From Gammaproteobacteria bacterium (GTDB lineage Bacteria; Pseudomonadota; Gammaproteobacteria; Xanthomonadales; Wenzhouxiangellaceae), in NCBI GenBank assembly GCA_021772975.1, contig JAJFKY010000002.1:1-64000 (forward strand): a DNA stretch of 64,000 nt. The letters run 5' to 3'. The notes under the pieces were generated by a model. The model was given only the letters and a program-made list of their open reading frames with translations. It did not search any database and was not told where the DNA came from. The number at the start of each line of letters is the position of its first letter. The stretch's first letter is position 1. The position numbers and the translations under genes were made by a program. This document shows, in pieces, positions 62,236-64,000 of the stretch.

Positions 62236-62898
62236 ATGACTATGCGGGCAAGCGTTGATAGATGGCAAAAGTGGTCGATGATGGTATTCATCATTGCGGT
62301 AATACCGGCGTGTTCCGGCGTTTACTACAACACCCTGGAGACATTTGGCGTCGAGAAGCGCGATATTCTGGTGGACCGGGTTAAACAGGCGCGTGGTTCG
62401 CAGCAGGATGCGCAGGAACAATTTCAGTCTGCTCTGGACCAGTTTCGGGCGGTGGTCGAGGTGGACGGCGGTGAGTTGGAAAAGCAATATGACAAACTGT
62501 CGCAACGCTATGAGCGGACCAGTCGCCAGGCAGATGAAGTGCGTGAGCGCATTGCCGCGGTGGATAAGGTCGGTAAGGACCTGTTTGCCGAATGGCGCGG
62601 CGAACTTAAAGACTATGAAAACGCCGATCTGCGCCGCCGCAGTGAAGCACAACTGGAGGATACCCGCGAGCGTTTTGATGAGTTAATGCGGGTCATGCAA
62701 CGCGCCGAATCCAGACTCGACCCGGTGCTGGAATTATTCGAGGACCAGGTGCTGTTTCTCAAACACAATCTGAATGCCCGCGCGATTGCCTCCCTGGATG
62801 TCGAGCGGGTGCGTATCGAGGAGCGTGTTGCCCGGTTGCTGGAAGAAATGCAACTGGCTATCCGCGAGGCCGATGCATTTATTGCTGATATGAGTTGA
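62236..62898 (+). CDS. DUF2959-family lipoprotein
   Basis: A 220-residue protein with a lipoprotein signal (MMVFIIAVIPAC) followed by YYNTLETFGVEKRDILVDRV, the conserved opening of DUF2959 proteins. The remainder is long, charged helices with coiled-coil character, including RRRSEAQLEDTRERFDELM. It is probably anchored in the periplasm. ATG 62236 lies just after GGTGAG; ATG 62242 is an alternative. The family has no established function. Confidence 0.88.
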   Translation: MTMRASVDRWQKWSMMVFIIAVIPACSGVYYNTLETFGVEKRDILVDRVKQARGSQQDAQEQFQSALDQFRAVVEVDGGELEKQYDKLSQRYERTSRQADEVRERIAAVDKVGKDLFAEWRGELKDYENADLRRRSEAQLEDTRERFDELMRVMQRAESRLDPVLELFEDQVLFLKHNLNARAIASLDVERVRIEERVARLLEEMQLAIREADAFIADMS

Positions 62899-63027
62899 AC
62901 AGGTACGCATATGAATGGTGGCAGCGCAGTTAATGCTGTGCTGATAAGGTGCTGCCGGAGACTTTGACCCTGGTTTAATATCCATGCTAGGTTGAAAATT
63001 CTTGTCAGTATATTTCAGGAGCAAATT

Positions 63028-63294
63028 ATGGCCGGTGGCTGGGCCCGCGATGGGGCCGTACAGGATCAGATTGATGCCAGTGTTGAGGATGCTGTCAAGC
63101 ATGCTCGCAGTCGGCTGGCGCGCGGTGAAAGCTTGAAACAATGCGAGCAATGCGGCGAGTCTATTCCTGAGGCTCGTCGTCAGGCACTGCCCGGGGTGCG
63201 TAAATGTATTGCCTGCCAGGAGGCTGAAGATGCCGACAATCAGGCCAGTAATAGTTTTAACCGGCGGGGCAGCAAGGATAGTCAGCTGAGATAG
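63028..63294 (+). CDS. DksA/TraR-family C4 zinc-finger protein (YbiI-like)
   Basis: An 88-residue protein with the four-cysteine zinc finger CEQCGESIPEARRQALPG...CIAC at about 38-62. An N-terminal helix contains the acidic EDAV segment and lacks the long coiled coil of DksA. AGGAG lies 7 nt before ATG 63028, which fixes the start. Short members such as YbiI and TraR-like proteins may bind RNA polymerase. The tail (SFNRRGSKDSQLR) is basic. Confidence 0.92.
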   Translation: MAGGWARDGAVQDQIDASVEDAVKHARSRLARGESLKQCEQCGESIPEARRQALPGVRKCIACQEAEDADNQASNSFNRRGSKDSQLR

Positions 63295-63483
63295 TGGCAG
63301 TCAGAATGCAATGGGTTTTTTTATTATCTACTAAGCACGCTCTGATATTTGCTTGACACGGATTATTGCTTCAACTGAACATCTGGTTTGTAACTTATTT
63401 GCTTGATTTGATTAGGGCTGCAGGCGTGGTTCAGTCTGGCGTGTAAATTGACCGCCAACTGAAGTGGGGCCATAATCAATGTT

Positions 63484-64000
63484 ATGAGTCAAATTGACCA
63501 TAATAATAATAACTTCAGATGCGCTAAATTTTTTCTCCTGGTCATATTTACGTTAGCGTGTGTTTCGACGTCTGTTACCTATGCGCAACCCGCTAAGGGA
63601 CAACAAGCCGATAGGCAACAACAGGCTCGTAAGGCTGCCGCTGTACAGGATTGGTTAACGGTCATCACTCTTCTGGAAAGCTCGCCGGCCGGTGCGGAGC
63701 GTAACCGGCTGCTCGGCCTGGCTTATTATCAGGAGCGTGATCTGGAGCGCGCCCAGCCTTTATTGCGCCAGGCCGCGGAGTTAAATCCAGCCGATCAGGC
63801 CGTCAATCTGGCTTTGCTGGAAACCTTACTGGCCAAGTCAGATTATGCAGCTGCCGCGGCATGGCTGGAGCGTATTCCGGATAGTTCCAAGGATATCTAC
63901 CGGTTGTATCGTGCCCGTATTGCCACCGCCACCGGAGAGCTGACTGAGGCACAGGCTATTTATCAGCGATTACTGCAATCGCAGGATCGTTCCATCGCCC
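63484..64000 (+). CDS. Exported TPR-repeat protein (partial, runs off the right edge)
   Basis: The frame from ATG 63484 is open to the window end and gives 172 codons. It has a signal peptide (FFLLVIFTLACVSTSVTYAQ) followed by TPR-like helices: RNRLLGLAYYQERDLERAQP, LNPADQAVNLALLETLLAKSDYAAAAAWL and a third beginning near IYRLYRARIA. Such proteins often assist envelope or polysaccharide assembly. The rest lies outside the window, so no function is assigned. No strong ribosome binding site precedes the ATG. Confidence 0.8.
   Translation, partial: MSQIDHNNNNFRCAKFFLLVIFTLACVSTSVTYAQPAKGQQADRQQQARKAAAVQDWLTVITLLESSPAGAERNRLLGLAYYQERDLERAQPLLRQAAELNPADQAVNLALLETLLAKSDYAAAAAWLERIPDSSKDIYRLYRARIATATGELTEAQAIYQRLLQSQDRSIA

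Overview
The window looks like a contiguous piece of a GC-rich gammaproteobacterial chromosome. The evidence is the order anmK - M23 peptidase - (divergent) tyrS, which is typical of Pseudomonas-like gammaproteobacteria, plus a DUF2959 lipoprotein, an Lrp/AsnC regulator and a short DksA/TraR zinc-finger protein. I see no insertion sequence, integrase, tRNA, rRNA or CRISPR array.

Roughly 1.3-51.8 kb is a large biosynthetic locus. On the minus strand lie a YqcI/YcgG-family (DcsA/AglA/GntA-like) heme N-oxygenase (1324-2157) and, 6 nt upstream, a SznF-like protein with a C-terminal cupin (2164-3709, with an apparent frameshift near its start). Divergent from these, the plus strand carries a fatty acyl-AMP ligase (4004-5737) and NRPS/PKS megasynthases. 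Their domain order is: ACP-C-A1-PCP-KS-AT-ACP-C-A2(Ser-like)-PCP-Cy-A3(Cys, with an inserted methyltransferase/epimerase-like domain)-PCP (5741-20038); docking-C-A4-PCP-KS-AT-dead KR-ACP (20035-27831); an odd condensing-enzyme-like/ACP protein (30386-31741); docking-C (31738-33309); docking-C-dead C-A5(Gly)-PCP-KS-AT-KR-ACP-TE (33306-43121). A second FAAL fused to an ACP, a cytochrome P450 and a KS with a mutated catalytic His plus a dead AT follow (43163-48999). A periplasmic penicillin-acylase family enzyme (49475-51841) could remove an acyl chain after export. A secreted heme-c protein and a RidA-like lipoprotein sit between synthase genes.

Taken together the genes predict a lipid-initiated peptide-polyketide with a thiazoline and a C-terminal 4-amino-3-hydroxybutyrate-like unit from Gly plus malonate. 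It probably also contains an N-oxidised arginine-derived residue (N-nitroso or diazeniumdiolate, graminine-like). That last point is the main candidate for new chemistry. The combination is inferred from domains and motifs; no product can be named.

From about 52.7 kb to the right edge the genes are ordinary: anmK, an M23 endopeptidase, tyrS, a CBS-domain protein, an SLC13-family transporter, a beta-lactamase-family gene broken by an in-frame stop, a TPR protein, an Lrp-type regulator, the DUF2959 lipoprotein, the DksA-like protein and a truncated TPR protein. The left edge holds the tail of an unidentified gene and a di-heme peroxidase-family protein.
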